DNA of 64,000 nucleotides, taken from contig NZ_CP197417.1 in NCBI RefSeq assembly GCF_052161615.1, positions 2,170,001 to 2,234,000 on the forward strand. The letters are read 5' to 3'. Positions 1 to 8,864 of this stretch are shown one piece after another. The notes under the pieces were generated by a model. That model was given only the letters and a program-made list of their open reading frames with translations. It did no database searches and was not told the origin of the DNA. Each line of letters begins with the position of its first letter. Positions within the stretch are counted from its first letter, which is position 1. The translations under genes and the position numbers were made by a program. This stretch comes from Aeoliella sp052161615 (GTDB taxonomy: Bacteria > Planctomycetota > Planctomycetia > Pirellulales > Lacipirellulaceae).

Positions 1-1
1 T

Positions 2-1210
2 CCCGATCTCGTTAACGATCCCCGCTTGACGAGCGATCATCAATTGCGATTTCTGCCAACGCGGTTCAATGTCGAAGGGAACGCGCTCGATCCGAGGGGC
101 ATGGCGTGCCAGGAGTTAGCTTGCCCGCGTTGCCATTTGACCATTCCCAGGTCGCTGCTGGAGTTGCCGCCTCTGTTTGTGTCCATCGCTGGCACCCCGT
201 CGTGTGGCAAAAGCTACTTCCTGGCGGCAATGACTTGGTCGCTGAGGCAAACGTTGCCTCGCGACTTTCAAGTGAGCTACACCGACGCCGATCCGCAGTC
301 GAATTTGATCCTGGCTGAGTACGAGGAGCAGCAGTTCCTCAATCCGCGGCAGGACGAAGTCGTAAAGCTGCGTAAGACTGAAGAACAGGGCGACGCCTAC
401 GACCAAGTGCGGTACGGTTCGCAGGTGGTTTCGTACCCGCGTCCGTTTCTGTTCTCGATTCGGCCTACGCAGCAACACCCTTCGGTGGTCAACGCCCGCC
501 GCGCTTCGCGATTGCTGTGTCTGTACGACAATGCTGGCGAGTCGTTTCTCCCGGGGCGTGACACGGTAGTGAATCCGGTGACTCGGCACTTAGCGCAGTC
601 GCACGCGGTGATCTTCTGCTTTGACCCGACGCAAGACCCACGTTTCCGTAACGCCTGCGCGGGCCAGTCCACCGATTTTCAAGTGCAAGAGGCTCCCGTC
701 ACGGCCCGGCAAGAAACCGTATTGCACGAAATCATCAACCGGATTCGCAACCACACGGGGCTCAAGCAAACGGAGCGTCGCCAACAACCGCTGATCGTCG
801 CGGTCACCAAGTGCGATGCATGGTGGTCCTTGATGAATGTGGCGAACGTTCCTCCGCCCTGGAAGCCAATTCCTGGTAGCCCAATGCGATCGGCGCTAGA
901 TCTGAGCACCATCAAGAAGTTGTCGCTGCTGGTTCGTCAACTACTAAGTAAATTCACGCCCGAGTTAGTCGCGGCCGCTGAGGAATTCAGCGAGCAAACG
1001 TGGTTTATTCCCGTCAGTGCGACTGGGTGCAGTCCCGAGCGGGCGATTGTAAATCGCAAAACAGTGTGGGGCGTCAAGCCTCGGAACATTCGCCCGATGT
1101 GGTGCGAGGTACCGTTGCTCACCATCTTGGCAACGCAAGCCGGTGGACTGGTTCCTTCCATGAAGATGGGCCCGGCCATGGGTGGGCAGCAAGCGGAGGC
1201 GTCGCGATGA
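2..1210 (+). CDS. P-loop GTPase of conflict-system type, 5'-partial
   Basis: This is the first gene of a seven-gene operon. The reading frame is open to the left edge, so the true start lies outside the window; the TTG at 26 is not a convincing start. Counting residues from position 26, a Cys cluster (C28, C33, C36: a CPRC knuckle) precedes a P-loop GxPSCGKS at 56-63. A DNAGE box at 168-172 fits the G3 (DxxG) motif and TKCD at 261-264 fits G4 (TKxD), so GTP rather than ATP specificity is indicated. Zinc knuckle followed by a TRAFAC-like GTPase is, as I recall, the layout of the DO-GTPase families described in predicted biological-conflict operons next to GAP1 proteins. The 3' end overlaps the next gene by an ATGA, so translation is probably coupled. 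Likely cytosolic: no membrane segment is seen. The GTPase call is firm; the exact subfamily is inference. Confidence 0.8.
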   Translation, partial: PDLVNDPRLTSDHQLRFLPTRFNVEGNALDPRGMACQELACPRCHLTIPRSLLELPPLFVSIAGTPSCGKSYFLAAMTWSLRQTLPRDFQVSYTDADPQSNLILAEYEEQQFLNPRQDEVVKLRKTEEQGDAYDQVRYGSQVVSYPRPFLFSIRPTQQHPSVVNARRASRLLCLYDNAGESFLPGRDTVVNPVTRHLAQSHAVIFCFDPTQDPRFRNACAGQSTDFQVQEAPVTARQETVLHEIINRIRNHTGLKQTERRQQPLIVAVTKCDAWWSLMNVANVPPPWKPIPGSPMRSALDLSTIKKLSLLVRQLLSKFTPELVAAAEEFSEQTWFIPVSATGCSPERAIVNRKTVWGVKPRNIRPMWCEVPLLTILATQAGGLVPSMKMGPAMGGQQAEASR

Positions 1211-3708
1211 TTGAAGAGATCATTTACACTTCGGCTCCGCGCGGTTTGAAGCCAGGCAGCCGTGGGTTTTGTACGGTGGCCAGCACTCCGGGGATGGCGA
1301 GCACGCTCGCGAACCTGCTAGAGTCGCTCAGCGGCTATCGGCATCTGTTTGCTCCCGATGCTAGCGGGCGAAGTGCCAATCCCCCCGTCTACAGTCACTT
1401 GCGAGTGCAACTCGGTGGGCAGAACCTTCACGTGTTGTCACGTGTGGTGGACGCCGGGAACGACTACTCGGGACGTTCGAACAAGCTAGCGCACCACGCC
1501 GCGTTCCCGCTCCCCGCTACAACTCAGGCAAGCCCCGCCGCGATGCAGCGTGCCGAAGGCGTTCATCCGACAACTTGGTCGGGCGACCCGCGGATGCTGA
1601 CGTCGCGGAGTAAACTCCCAGTCTTATCGTCCACCCCGCGCCCGTGCAACTACTGGCAGCAAGTTACTGGCGACGCGGGATGGGGCGGATTCGTGGCCCA
1701 GCAAATGGCGATGTCGCCGAGCAGCACGCTGTGGATCGTCTACCCGTTCGATGTGGACATGCTGCGGCTGTTGGACGAAGCCCTCGCGCTACTGCCGACA
1801 AAGCAAGCTTGGGCTGCAACTTACACGACGTTCTTCACGAAACTTGCACCGGGTATTGAGTGCCGCATACGCTGCGTCGTGGATGGAACCCCCGAGGCGG
1901 TGGTAGCGCGGAAGCGGTACGAGCTGGGCACTCTCGATTTGTGCCAACCGATGAACCCACCCCAGGCGGGACCGTGGATCGACGCCGCACGTAGCGGCAA
2001 GCAGCTTGCAGACACGCGTCCCGTCGCGCCAACGAGTGCGGCATCTGGGCTGATGGTCGACGATTCGGAGATCGAGCTGGTGGACATCGAGCAGGAAGAT
2101 GTCGATCTGTCGCAAGTCGTGAAGCATGCGCCGCCGCCATTGCCAGGAGGCTGGCCTGTTAATAGCCCCGTCGACAGGAGTCGCCGACACTCGCGCGGGG
2201 TATCGAAAGTGTGGATGCTTGCGGTGGGTTCACTGCTGTTGGTGTCGGCTGCGGCGGGGAGCGCGGGGGCGTATATGTGGTGGAATAGCCGTCACTTTGT
2301 AGGCTCGGAAGTCGTTGCGATCGACGCGGTAAAAGCCGAGAAGAAGAAGGCGGAAGCGGAGAAGAAGGCGGAAGCGGAGAAGAAGGCCGAGGAGGAGAAG
2401 AAAAAAGCGGAAGCGGAGAAGAAGGCCGAGGAGGAGAAGAAAAAAGCGGAAGCGGAGAAGAAGGCCGAGGAGGAGAAGAAAAAAGCGGAAGCGGAGAAGA
2501 AGGCTGAGGAGGAGAAGAAAAAAGCGGAAGCGGAGAAGAAGGCTGAGGAGGAGAAGAAGAAAGCGGAAGCGGAGAAGAAGGCCGAGGAGGAGAAGCGGAA
2601 GGCCGAGGCAGCAAGGGCTCGGCCAATAGAGATGAGATGTACGCCGCCTGAAATTGACGAGTCCGTTGGCATGAAGAAGCAATTTGCTTGGGAAGGCGCG
2701 AGCCATGGGACACGATCGGGCTTAGTGGCGGCGTCGTACTACGCTCCGGCTGTAAAGCAAGTCGATGGCAAAGACTTGCATAAAGAGCTGTCCTTAACGA
2801 TGCATCACATAGACGCAGTGGACACAATTGATTTGCAGTTAGGTACACAGTCGGCCGTTCGACTCAGGCTAGCAGAGAACGCTGCCCCCTTCGTTCAATG
2901 GCAAAGGCTGGCGACCAGCAATCAGAGCTTCTTTGAGACAGTGACTTGGGGAGCTATCGGGATCCGCTCAGCTAGCGGTAGTCGTACAAATACGATTGTG
3001 ACATTCGCGATGCCTAAGAAAGTTGATGCTATTTTCGCTCCCCGGCGATTCAACGAGGCGGACGACTTTGCCGGAAGTATTGTCTATCCCAAGGTTCCAT
3101 CCTTCGTTGCCCTTGAACAAGGCGCGCTTCGCTTTATGGTTCATACACCGATCGAAACGGTGCAGATTGCAACCGCAGGGCAAGCGTTGCAGGTGAAGGC
3201 AGGGTCTGACTGCACACTTCTGTGGGTCGCAACCACAGTTGCTTTGCCGTCCATTGAATGGGAATGGAAATTCCGAATCAGAGATCAGGTGACTGGAAAT
3301 GACGAAATTCACAATGTGGCGTCGATTGCAACAATTCTGCGCTCGAACAAGGAGCTAGAAGCCAAGTTAGTGGAGATGAAGGAAGAGAGAAGTCCAATTG
3401 AATTACACGCGATCGCGGCCGCGGCCCCTCCCCCTACTAACAAAGAGAGTAAAGAATTTAAGCAATGGGAGCGACTGCTTCCTCTCAAGGATGCACTAAA
3501 CAGCCTAGTCAGGTTTCGGCACCTGAATGACGAGCTAGTAAAGGCTCTGTTCCGCGATGTGCGCGTCGACTACGACATCTACTACTTGCTTCGGCGACAG
3601 TCTGCCGAGCCATCAGATGCCACGTTCGACGACACCGTGCCTCTGCACCTCGTTACAACGGGCAAGAAACCGAAAGACGTGATCGTATTGGAGCCTCAAC
3701 CCAAATGA
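1207..3708 (+). CDS. GAP1-N2-type GTPase-associated protein with TolA-like periplasmic helix
   Basis: 833 aa from the ATG at 1207, chosen because it forms an ATGA overlap with the upstream stop. Residues 1 to about 240 begin with IIYTSAPRGLKPGSRGFCTV, which I recognise as the N-terminal signature of GTPase-associated protein 1, type N2. A basic stretch (RSRRHSRG) precedes one membrane span at 335-360, predicting an N-in/C-out topology. Residues about 376-473 are an uninterrupted Lys/Glu/Ala helix with six copies of EKKAEEEKKKAEA, very like the TolA domain II linker; about 98 helical residues would reach roughly 15 nm, enough to cross a periplasm. The C-terminal 360 residues are a predicted periplasmic globular domain that I do not recognise. 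With the ExbB/ExbD-like genes downstream, a TolA-like mechanical role is plausible (inference). Confidence 0.75.
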   Translation: MIEEIIYTSAPRGLKPGSRGFCTVASTPGMASTLANLLESLSGYRHLFAPDASGRSANPPVYSHLRVQLGGQNLHVLSRVVDAGNDYSGRSNKLAHHAAFPLPATTQASPAAMQRAEGVHPTTWSGDPRMLTSRSKLPVLSSTPRPCNYWQQVTGDAGWGGFVAQQMAMSPSSTLWIVYPFDVDMLRLLDEALALLPTKQAWAATYTTFFTKLAPGIECRIRCVVDGTPEAVVARKRYELGTLDLCQPMNPPQAGPWIDAARSGKQLADTRPVAPTSAASGLMVDDSEIELVDIEQEDVDLSQVVKHAPPPLPGGWPVNSPVDRSRRHSRGVSKVWMLAVGSLLLVSAAAGSAGAYMWWNSRHFVGSEVVAIDAVKAEKKKAEAEKKAEAEKKAEEEKKKAEAEKKAEEEKKKAEAEKKAEEEKKKAEAEKKAEEEKKKAEAEKKAEEEKKKAEAEKKAEEEKRKAEAARARPIEMRCTPPEIDESVGMKKQFAWEGASHGTRSGLVAASYYAPAVKQVDGKDLHKELSLTMHHIDAVDTIDLQLGTQSAVRLRLAENAAPFVQWQRLATSNQSFFETVTWGAIGIRSASGSRTNTIVTFAMPKKVDAIFAPRRFNEADDFAGSIVYPKVPSFVALEQGALRFMVHTPIETVQIATAGQALQVKAGSDCTLLWVATTVALPSIEWEWKFRIRDQVTGNDEIHNVASIATILRSNKELEAKLVEMKEERSPIELHAIAAAAPPPTNKESKEFKQWERLLPLKDALNSLVRFRHLNDELVKALFRDVRVDYDIYYLLRRQSAEPSDATFDDTVPLHLVTTGKKPKDVIVLEPQPK
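2377..2610 (+). repeat. 39-bp coding tandem repeat, six copies
   Basis: Six in-frame 39-bp units encode EKKAEEEKKKAEA (last copy KRKAEA). Copies 1-3 are identical in DNA, copy 4 differs by GCC to GCT, copy 5 adds an AAA to AAG change and copy 6 is the most diverged. Near-identical DNA suggests recent expansion; length changes would alter the periplasmic reach of the helix in steps of 13 residues. Shorter related units precede it from about 2337. Confidence 0.9.
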
Positions 3709-6557
3709 CCTCCGACTACTGGTACATCGACGAAATCCGCGACGCTGTTAGTTCGCCGCAGACGGCCGACCCGGGTACGCTGCGCGAGGCCGCGGTGGCT
3801 TACAACAGTGCCTGCCGCGATGCGAATCGACGGCTCCGCGAAGTCGAGCGGCTGCTGCGGATGGGGCTCCGCAGCGAAGCAATTCAGGCCGCGGAACAGG
3901 AGCCGGCCCTGCTGGACCACGTCAGTGAACTCGACCTAGCAATTATCGAAGACTGGCAAGGGATGCTTGCGCAGTGGGGGATGGAACTACCCCCTGAGCT
4001 GGAAGTTGGCATCGCCGCTGAGCTCAATCTGGCGTACGCCGAATTGATGCCGATCGAGCAGTTGATCAAACAGCATCGACTGCTCGCACTGGCCCGCGCA
4101 CCGCTCTCGGCTCGACTCAGCGTGCTGAGGCAAATCGCCAGCCGCGACGAAATGAATCCGGGCTGGGCCTCCGATGTCACGCAGTACGAGCAGGCTAGGC
4201 TTCGCGAGGTGGGGAGCCATGCTCGGCAAGCCGCGCGCGAGGGCGATGTCGAGACGCTCCGCATTTTGCACGCAGAACTCACCGCGCCGGCGTGGATTAG
4301 CGAAGTTCCTCAATCGATTGTCAACGAAGTGAGTGACTTGTGTGATCGTGAAGTTCAGCGGCACGCTCGTGGTCAGCTGGAGCAGTTAGTCGAGTACCTC
4401 GATCGCGCGTACAGTGAGTTTGACACCGAGCGGGCAATGCAATTGGCGGATCGTTGGCAGGAGTTTTCCACGGCCGCCCGTCTTACACCGAGCGATCCGC
4501 TTGCCGTCCGGGCGCGGGAATCGCTTGAGTGGATCGATCGCGAACGGGACGCCGTGGCGAACGATGCCGCCTTCGGCGCGGCGGTTCACGCTCTCGAAAG
4601 TGCATTGGACCAAAACGCGTCGTACGAACAAATTGACAAGCTACTGCATCGAGCCGAGCGGTTCGACCAAGCAATTCCGCAGGTATTGTATCAGCGTACT
4701 ATCGCGCGGCTCGACGCGATGAAGCTGCAAGCTCGCCGGAAGCTGTTCCTCATTGGCGGCGTAGCGACGCTGTGTGTACTGGCGACTGCGGGGGCCATCT
4801 TTTACTACGGCTACGCCAGCCAGCAAGAGTCGATTATTGCCCAGCACGAGACGAACGTCCGCAAGCTTCTGGACGAACACAATTGGTCCCAAGCCAACGA
4901 CTACGTGACACGGCTTGACGCCACCATGCTCTCGCATCCACGGATTAGCGCCGTTCACTCGGAAGTCCAGACGGCGATCCAGAACGAACAGGCGCGCGCG
5001 AATCGCGTAGCAGCCGCATTGGAGCAAGCTGAGCAGATGGATGTTGAGTCTCCCGACCAAGCCTTGCTGAGTCGTCTGCAAAAGGAGGAGCTACTACCCG
5101 AGGAAAAGCAACGACTTGATGGTGTATTAGTGGCCGTTGGTAAGGTGGTGAAGGAGCGACAGCGGAGGATTGACGAGGCGTTCCTCGCGACCGTTGAGTC
5201 GTGGGCTGCAAAGTTAGTGGAGTTGGAGCAGCATGCTTCCGAAGGGCAAGTTGACCTGCATTCTGAACTCGCGAAGCTAAATGCCGACCTGGGAAGTCAC
5301 GCCGGCGTAACTTTCGCGCTCAAGCGGCAAGGCGAACCACTGCTTGCCCAGCTCCGGGCGATCATCAATCGCGAGGCAAAGCTCGACGACGCCCGCCAAG
5401 CGAAAGAGCCTCTATTTAGTGCCGTAGGCAATGTACCACTGTTTGCATCACACCTCGAAGCGCTGGCAGGGTCCAAAGACGACACTCTGACTGCTACGCA
5501 CGCCCGACAAGTACTGGACGAAAAGGCCGTGTGGGCATCGATGGCCGAGTGGAGTGCGTTCTGGCAGGCGCACGGCAACTGGGCCAGCATGTCGGCAGGC
5601 CAGGCCCAAGCGTTAATAGAAGAGGGTGATCGACTGTTGGCTCAGTCTACCGCTTGCGAACTAAGTAATGCGTTTTCGAGCCGCAAAGAGTATTTGCAGA
5701 TGGTAGCCAATCGTTCAGAAGTTGACGTTAGCTCGCTCAAGTCATTCCTAATTTCCAACAAGCTGGTGAACGATGTGTGGATGGTCGAGCAAGGGGACCG
5801 TCGGTATTACTGCTCCAGGGAACCGCAAGAAGACGAAGTCCGCGGGATGACGGCATTTGCATATTTCAAAGACTATGCCAGCGAACAGAAACGCGAGCTA
5901 CTGTCAAAGTCCGTGACTACTGATCTCGCGCCACAAGCCAAGTGTTCCAAGCAGCTGCAGCCGCTACTTGCCAAGCTGACCGACGACAACTGGGACAAAT
6001 CTTTTCACGATATGGCTGTGTGTGCTCGTAGCGGAGTAGACGCCCAGCCTTCGATGGACGCCGTGCTCGCGATGGACATGCTCCGTCGCATCCTGACAAC
6101 GGGAAGTGAAGGAAGTTACCTGTTCAAGTTGGCCTACGCTCAGACGCTTCAGGAAATTGATGAATCGGGGGTCGATCTGTCGGTTTACTGGTTTGTCCCG
6201 GGTGATCGTGACGCGGATACCACACGTCGCGAAGCAGCAGCCGTACTCGCCGGCTTGCCCGACTTCACCGAGTCGTACCGCCAAGCCAAGCAAGCTCACG
6301 CTAGAAGGTGCAGTCCACCTACCGTTCGTTCCCAGTGGATCGCGGGTCTCGATCGCGACGCGAATGGAAAGTGGATCGCATTACCGCCGCCTCCATCGAA
6401 CGCCACTGGAGAGATTGCCGTCGCCACTAAGGAAGGTGAGCAAATCAAGTTCACGCAGGTGGGAACGGTAAGCGGTGGTGTGGTCCAGTGGGACACTGAA
6501 TTAGAGCGGCAGGCAGCACGCATTGGCACGCCCTTATTTCTGCTCCCCTCCAATTGA
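3705..6557 (+). CDS. Large single-pass helical envelope protein of the GTPase/GAP1 operon
   Basis: 950 aa. Its ATG overlaps the GAP1 gene stop by four bases (ATGA). Residues 1-345 are Leu/Ala/Glu-rich helical sequence without Cys clusters, possibly TPR-like. One clear membrane span lies at about 346-369 (LFLIGGVATLCVLATAGAIF), preceded by KLQARRK, which predicts the N-terminus inside. Residues 370 to about 640 are heptad-like helical sequence. The last 300 residues look more globular, with several aromatic and Cys residues, and end in a beta-rich segment. I do not recognise a named domain. By position and topology it is a partner of the GAP1 protein, placing a second long C-terminal region in the periplasm. 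It could be a scaffold or sensor; no enzymatic motif is visible. Confidence 0.7.
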   Translation: MTSDYWYIDEIRDAVSSPQTADPGTLREAAVAYNSACRDANRRLREVERLLRMGLRSEAIQAAEQEPALLDHVSELDLAIIEDWQGMLAQWGMELPPELEVGIAAELNLAYAELMPIEQLIKQHRLLALARAPLSARLSVLRQIASRDEMNPGWASDVTQYEQARLREVGSHARQAAREGDVETLRILHAELTAPAWISEVPQSIVNEVSDLCDREVQRHARGQLEQLVEYLDRAYSEFDTERAMQLADRWQEFSTAARLTPSDPLAVRARESLEWIDRERDAVANDAAFGAAVHALESALDQNASYEQIDKLLHRAERFDQAIPQVLYQRTIARLDAMKLQARRKLFLIGGVATLCVLATAGAIFYYGYASQQESIIAQHETNVRKLLDEHNWSQANDYVTRLDATMLSHPRISAVHSEVQTAIQNEQARANRVAAALEQAEQMDVESPDQALLSRLQKEELLPEEKQRLDGVLVAVGKVVKERQRRIDEAFLATVESWAAKLVELEQHASEGQVDLHSELAKLNADLGSHAGVTFALKRQGEPLLAQLRAIINREAKLDDARQAKEPLFSAVGNVPLFASHLEALAGSKDDTLTATHARQVLDEKAVWASMAEWSAFWQAHGNWASMSAGQAQALIEEGDRLLAQSTACELSNAFSSRKEYLQMVANRSEVDVSSLKSFLISNKLVNDVWMVEQGDRRYYCSREPQEDEVRGMTAFAYFKDYASEQKRELLSKSVTTDLAPQAKCSKQLQPLLAKLTDDNWDKSFHDMAVCARSGVDAQPSMDAVLAMDMLRRILTTGSEGSYLFKLAYAQTLQEIDESGVDLSVYWFVPGDRDADTTRREAAAVLAGLPDFTESYRQAKQAHARRCSPPTVRSQWIAGLDRDANGKWIALPPPPSNATGEIAVATKEGEQIKFTQVGTVSGGVVQWDTELERQAARIGTPLFLLPSN

Positions 6558-6589
6558 CTCCCTTACTCGTAAGCGACGAAAGCAATTGT

Positions 6590-7951
6590 ATGGCCGATGC
6601 CTACTATGTGAGAATACGGGGACGAGTTAGCGGGCCATTCTCTACGGAGAAGCTGATGCAACTGGCTCAGCGGGGACAGCTTAGCCGCACGCACGAAGTC
6701 TCCGAAGATTCCGCCAATTGGTTCTCGGCGGGGCAGCTCGAACAGTTGTTCGCAAAACGGGCCGGCACTGCCAAGATCACTCCTGCATCAATGCCTCAGG
6801 CAGCAGAAAGCACGGTGACGCCACCACCCGCATCCACTTCCGGTTGGTTCGTTGCGATTGGTGGGTCGAAGCAAGGCCCCTTCACTGAGAATCAGTTGCA
6901 CTCGCTAATAGCTGCCGGCAACATCGACTCGATGACTTTGGTGTGGACCGAGGGGTACGCCGATTGGCTACCCGCCGCCACCGTGCCTGGGCTTTTCTCT
7001 GGCCACAACGGCCGGCAGAGCCATGCAGACGAGCAACTGAAGTGGTCTGAACTGCTGCCTGTGTTTCGGCTGTTCAACGACGGGTCGTGGGCTCGGCCCT
7101 GGGTGGTTTGCCTCGCTATCGCACTTCTATTTCCGTTACTGGTCATCGAATATCAAGGGGTCGAAAACGTTGACTTGGTAGGGGCCTCGGTTGCCTTTTC
7201 GCTTTACTTTTCTCTTCTGTGGACCGCCTTCTTTCACTGGTGCATCGACCCTGGTCGCCTTGGCGCGATACGTCTCTTAGGCACGTGGCTACTCACGGCT
7301 ACGATCGGGGTCCTCGGAGTTGTCCTCGTTCAAGCCTTAGCGCTTCCAATCTTTATTGATGGGATGGCTATCGACAACGAAGCCTCGCTGCTGAAACGCG
7401 TGATAAGCTGGACCTTGGCCGTTGGTGTGATTGAGGAGGCAGGCAAACTTGCTGCCGTGTTGCTCCTCACCCTGCGGATGCCTGGCAGTGCCACGCCTCG
7501 CACCTACGCCTACCTGGGAGTGGTGAGCGGGCTGGCCTTTGGCACGGTTGAGGCCATTATTTATACCTATGCGTATGCGACTGAGCACGCCGCTGGCAGC
7601 GGAGACTCGGAAACCTCCTATGGCTGGCTCTTTATGGCCCTCATCACTCGCTGGATCAGCCTGCCTTTGCTGCACGCGATCTGGACGGGCATTGCGGGCT
7701 ACTTCGTAGGCTTGAGTCGAAAAGCGTCGCAATCGCATTGGAAGTGGATTCTTTTTGGGCTGACAGTCGTTGCGCTGCTACATGGTATTTATGACGTCGG
7801 AGCGGGGGACGAGCGTTACTCTTGGCTCGCACTTTCCACAGCCACAGTGTCGTTGGCTCTATTCATCGGCTATCTTCGCTCTGAGGAATTGCTGGTCGAT
7901 AAGATACGATCTCACGAGTCTTCACGCCGGACGCAATCGGTGGCCAGTTGA
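6590..7951 (+). CDS. GYF_2-domain PrsW-family intramembrane protease
   Basis: 453 aa from the ATG at 6590. A TTG at 6554 would overlap the upstream stop, but the domain begins directly after this ATG (MADAYYVRIRGRVSGPFS). Two GYF_2 (DUF4339) repeats occupy residues about 4-55 and 87-136, each with the GPF...W pattern. About eight hydrophobic segments follow. PrsW-type motifs are visible within them: EEAGK at 282-286, FGTVE at 317-321, and His residues in LLHAIW (H362) and LLHGIYD (H398), the expected metal and catalytic residues of this site-1-type intramembrane metalloprotease family. Established PrsW proteins cleave membrane anti-sigma factors; here the likely substrates are the single-pass partners of the same operon (inference). 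The GYF_2 repeats would supply cytosolic binding to proline-rich or partner segments. Confidence 0.85.
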   Translation: MADAYYVRIRGRVSGPFSTEKLMQLAQRGQLSRTHEVSEDSANWFSAGQLEQLFAKRAGTAKITPASMPQAAESTVTPPPASTSGWFVAIGGSKQGPFTENQLHSLIAAGNIDSMTLVWTEGYADWLPAATVPGLFSGHNGRQSHADEQLKWSELLPVFRLFNDGSWARPWVVCLAIALLFPLLVIEYQGVENVDLVGASVAFSLYFSLLWTAFFHWCIDPGRLGAIRLLGTWLLTATIGVLGVVLVQALALPIFIDGMAIDNEASLLKRVISWTLAVGVIEEAGKLAAVLLLTLRMPGSATPRTYAYLGVVSGLAFGTVEAIIYTYAYATEHAAGSGDSETSYGWLFMALITRWISLPLLHAIWTGIAGYFVGLSRKASQSHWKWILFGLTVVALLHGIYDVGAGDERYSWLALSTATVSLALFIGYLRSEELLVDKIRSHESSRRTQSVAS

Positions 7952-7994
7952 CACCGGGAACACCCACTCGCCTTACTTCCTTAGCATCTCCTTC

Positions 7995-8864
7995 ATGCGC
8001 AATTCGCCTCATCATACGCCGCTCTCGTACCTCCGCTCTGATCCCGAGTGCAGGATCGGTCTACCCGGCGCGCGGTTTACCCGAGTGGGTTCGTGGTTGA
8101 GCGCCGCCATCGCCGCCGCCCTGACGACCGCGTTTTATGGGCTGTTGCATCTAACTCCCCCGAGCTTTGACTATGTCTCGGATATGTTCCGCGAGCGAGG
8201 GCCAACTCCCTATTTCATCACCTTCGCGTCGGCTTGGTGCCTCACCCTCTTGGCGACCAAGTGGATGAAGCTATCGCTTCAGCAAAAAGCGCTGCGCTAC
8301 AACGTCGTGCCTGAAGCCAGCGACTTCGTGCTGTCGACTGGCACCGTCGAGGCCGTCATGGAGCGGATTCACGAGACGGTAGACGACCCAAAGCACTTTA
8401 TGCTCTTCAATCGCATAGCCATTGCGTTATCCAATCTGCGCAACTTGGGACGGGTTGGTGATGTGGATGAGATTCTGCGAAGCCAAGCAGAGCACGACGA
8501 GTCGATCATGGAGTCGAGCTACTCGCTCTTGCGAGGCTTGATTTGGGCGATTCCTGTACTTGGATTTATTGGTACTGTGCTGGGGCTATCTTCGGCAATT
8601 GGGGGCTTCGGAGACGTTCTGGCAACAACAACGGACATGACGCAAATTACGGCCTCGCTACAAGGCGTGACGGGTGGACTTGCGACTGCTTTTGACACCA
8701 CGCTCCTCGCACTAGTGGCCGCTCTGACGCTACAACTGCTCGTGACGTTCATGCACAAGAACGAGGAAGAGTTCTGTGATAACTGCACAGAGTACTGCCA
8801 ACGCAATATTGTGAACCGTCTTCGCCTCATGCCGTTCCACGCCGATGAAACGCCGCTCCCATAA
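7995..8864 (+). CDS. MotA/TolQ/ExbB-like proton channel subunit
   Basis: 289 aa from the ATG at 7995, 43 bases after the protease stop; the longer open frame upstream overlaps that gene and is rejected. Four hydrophobic segments are visible: about 33-53, 70-90, 171-200 and 226-250. The third (AIPVLGFIGTVLGLSSAI) and fourth (GGLATAFDTTLLALVAALTL) carry the signature of the MotA/TolQ/ExbB family: a GxxGTVxG turn, then a segment with small residues and Thr lining the channel. Unlike ZorA there is no long C-terminal tail: only about 40 residues follow the last span. It should form the pentameric channel around the downstream MotB/ExbD-like subunits and use proton flux to drive work. It overlaps the next gene by 20 bases. 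Confidence 0.85.
   Translation: MRNSPHHTPLSYLRSDPECRIGLPGARFTRVGSWLSAAIAAALTTAFYGLLHLTPPSFDYVSDMFRERGPTPYFITFASAWCLTLLATKWMKLSLQQKALRYNVVPEASDFVLSTGTVEAVMERIHETVDDPKHFMLFNRIAIALSNLRNLGRVGDVDEILRSQAEHDESIMESSYSLLRGLIWAIPVLGFIGTVLGLSSAIGGFGDVLATTTDMTQITASLQGVTGGLATAFDTTLLALVAALTLQLLVTFMHKNEEEFCDNCTEYCQRNIVNRLRLMPFHADETPLP

Noticed and set aside
2377..2610. Regular 39-bp repeats that could suggest a CRISPR array
   Set aside because: The units are contiguous with no spacers and are in frame within a coding helix.
2159..2848. 229-aa Pro/Ser-rich minus-strand frame
   Set aside because: It is the mirror image of the KKAEEE repeat of the + strand gene; low-complexity shadow.
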